Positions 5,638 to 6,253 of a stretch of DNA of 6,253 nucleotides are shown one piece after another. The notes under the pieces are model-generated. The model had not been told where the DNA came from. It ran no database searches and saw only the letters and a list, made by a program, of their open reading frames with translations. The stretch spans positions 1 through 6,253 of the forward strand of contig CAZUSI010000074.1 in assembly GCA_964623395.1 (NCBI GenBank), in the 5' to 3' direction. A program made the translations under genes and the position numbers. Position 1 is the stretch's first letter. Every line of letters starts with the position of its first letter. This DNA comes from JBDRZD01 sp964623395 (GTDB taxonomy: Bacteria > Hydrothermota > Hydrothermia > Hydrothermales > Hydrothermaceae).

Positions 5638-6145
5638 ACAAAAACCTCCTTGCTATTTGATGTAATGGTTTTCCCCTTATCCTTGCAACTTCATAGGGAT
5701 TTTTAAGTTTTAAAAGGGCATCCATTGTTGCCTTCATTAAATTAACTGCGTTTCTTGCTCCAAGCGATTTTGTTAAAACATTTTCATATCCTGCAGCTTC
5801 TAATACACTTCTTACTGGCTGGCATGCAATAAGTCCTGAACCAGGGGCAGCAGGTTTTAATAAAACTTTTGAGGCACCACATTTTCCAATAACAGGATGG
5901 GGAATAGTTTTGTTTATAACTATTACTTTTTTTAGATTTTTCCTTGCTCTTTTTAATGCCTTTTCAATTGCATCAGGAGTTTCTGCTGCCTTCCCATGTC
6001 CTATTCCTACACTTCCATTTCCATCTCCAACAACAACCCATGCTGCAAATCTAAACCTTCTCCCACCTGCCACAACCTTTACAACCCTATTTATCGTTAC
6101 AATATTTTCAATTGGAAAAACCTTTTCCTCTTTTTCTTCTAACAT
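5564..6145 (-). CDS. rpsE: 30S ribosomal protein S5
   Basis: S5 is a small-subunit protein that helps form the mRNA entry channel and maintain decoding accuracy. The N-terminal double-stranded-RNA-binding-like domain (residues about 15-80) contains VVVGDGNGSVGIGHGKA (37-53) and a helix rich in Lys/Arg. The C-terminal domain contains the PGSG turn (101-104), VRSVLEAAGY (111-120) and NPYEVARIRGKP (149-160). The loop that contacts spectinomycin in E. coli reads VAGGR (25-29), with Ala where E. coli has Lys. The usual IAGG stretch is replaced by IACQ (106-109). The protein has 193 residues against about 166 in E. coli or Bacillus; the excess is a charged tail after about residue 167, ending with TAA at 5564. 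Residues 170-193 are encoded inside the start of rpmD, in another frame. The start is set by AAGGAG four bases upstream. This is the first gene after the predicted promoter; identification is certain. Confidence 0.98.
   Translation of the reverse strand: MLEEKEEKVFPIENIVTINRVVKVVAGGRRFRFAAWVVVGDGNGSVGIGHGKAAETPDAIEKALKRARKNLKKVIVINKTIPHPVIGKCGASKVLLKPAAPGSGLIACQPVRSVLEAAGYENVLTKSLGARNAVNLMKATMDALLKLKNPYEVARIRGKPLHQIARRFLYEGERKEVYQDKTSEKQNRSELEG
5645..5651 (-). promoter_or_regulatory. Ribosome binding site of rpmD inside rpsE
   Basis: AAGGAGG lies seven bases upstream of the rpmD ATG at 5637. The same bases encode Arg166-Arg167 of S5 (AGG AGG), around where S5 normally ends. This strong site shows that rpmD is initiated independently within rpsE and supports the ATG at 5637 as the true start. 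Confidence 0.85.
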
Positions 6146-6149
6146 TTTT

Positions 6150-6155
6150 CTCCTT
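6150..6155 (-). promoter_or_regulatory. Ribosome binding site of rpsE
   Basis: AAGGAG on the minus strand lies four A residues before the ATG at 6145. It is a strong Shine-Dalgarno match and fixes the rpsE start. As the first gene of the unit, rpsE cannot rely on coupling to an upstream gene. Confidence 0.85.
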
Positions 6156-6177
6156 ATTTTAAGAAATTAAGTTTTTA

Positions 6178-6206
6178 AGTATAATATAAAATGAAATTAT
6201 TGTCAA
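6178..6206 (-). promoter_or_regulatory. Sigma-70 type promoter for the rpsE operon
   Basis: On the minus strand a perfect -35 box TTGACA (6206 to 6201) is followed by a 17-base spacer and a -10 box TATACT (6183 to 6178), one mismatch from TATAAT. Transcription would start near 6170-6172 and leave a leader of only about 25 bases before the rpsE ATG, too short for a structured ribosomal-protein leader. The sequence just upstream is A/T tracts including the palindrome ATTTTAAAAT (6218-6227), compatible with an UP element. In AT-rich DNA -10-like boxes are common by chance, but the exact TTGACA at ideal spacing in front of a gene with a good ribosome site makes this a strong prediction. Confidence 0.8.
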
Positions 6207-6211
6207 ATAAG

Positions 6212-6241
6212 TTGAATATTTTAAAATAATTACCTTATAAT
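6212..6241 (+). promoter_or_regulatory. Possible divergent promoter pointing off the right edge
   Basis: The plus strand carries TTGAAT (6212-6217), an 18-base spacer and a perfect TATAAT (6236-6241). If used, transcription would begin around 6248 and leave the window rightwards, making the region between it and rpsE a divergent promoter pair. No coding sequence belonging to it is visible in the few remaining bases. The local composition is nearly all A/T, so a chance match is a real possibility. Confidence 0.3.
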
Positions 6242-6253
6242 TTAATTTAAAGA

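Larger units (their letters stand above)
6156..6253. other. Non-coding AT-rich region upstream of rpsE
   Basis: This stretch holds the rpsE promoter and a possible divergent promoter but no supported gene. The expected upstream neighbour of rpsE, rplR (L18), is not present: two minus-strand frames stop immediately, and the third reads as an isoleucine/leucine/tyrosine-rich string unlike the end of L18. The spc operon is therefore interrupted here, or the earlier part lies further upstream beyond the window. Confidence 0.7.

Noticed and set aside
5467..6170. Plus-strand open frames opposite rpsE and rpmD
   Set aside because: Antisense shadows; the hydrophobic translation is what Lys/Glu-rich ribosomal protein codons give when read backwards.
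6162..6253. Minus-strand frame open from the right edge to just before rpsE, possibly the end of an upstream gene
   Set aside because: The translation is a low-complexity Ile/Leu/Tyr/Lys string, does not resemble L18, and runs across the consensus promoter; AT-rich non-coding DNA explains it better.

Overview
The window is bacterial chromosomal DNA, strongly AT-rich, with A/T-ending codons and mostly AGA/AGG arginine codons. All ten recognisable genes lie on the minus strand, so transcription runs from right (about 6172) to left. The bacterial-type S5, L30, L15, SecY, IF-1 and zinc-finger adenylate kinase, and the Shine-Dalgarno sites, rule out an archaeon or eukaryote. The lysine-, isoleucine- and glutamate-rich proteins and extreme gene packing suggest an AT-rich, possibly thermophilic or anaerobic, poorly sampled bacterial lineage. 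I cannot name the phylum from the sequence.

Right part (6145 down to 2100): the distal half of the spc ribosomal-protein operon in the classical order rpsE (S5), rpmD (L30), rplO (L15), secY, adk, map, infA. These supply small- and large-subunit proteins, the main protein-export channel, adenylate kinase, the N-terminal methionine-removing enzyme and initiation factor IF-1. A non-coding stretch of about 108 bases upstream of rpsE carries a consensus-quality sigma-70 promoter (TTGACA, 17-base spacer, TATACT). No rplR (L18) lies immediately upstream of rpsE as it usually would, so this unit appears to start at rpsE.

Left part (2100 down to 28): rpmJ, rpsM, rpsK, rpsD and rpoA do not follow infA as in many bacteria. 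Instead the same strand continues without a gap into a minimal site-2-protease-like M50 metalloprotease, an endonuclease III (nth) and a one-chain fusion of an ArsC/low-molecular-weight-phosphatase-like domain to an ADP-ribose-pyrophosphatase-like Nudix domain. DNA-base repair and nucleotide clean-up are therefore apparently co-transcribed with translation and export genes.

All nine gene junctions are either overlapping (1 to 74 bases) or separated by a single base, so the block is probably one transcript with strong translational coupling. The most notable items are the 74-base rpsE/rpmD overlap caused by an S5 C-terminal extension, the phosphatase-Nudix fusion with a ribosome-binding-site-like remnant at its junction, the unusual operon boundaries on both sides, and the lack of the extra redox cysteines in the ArsC-like domain. 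I see no mobile element, CRISPR array, tRNA or rRNA gene.
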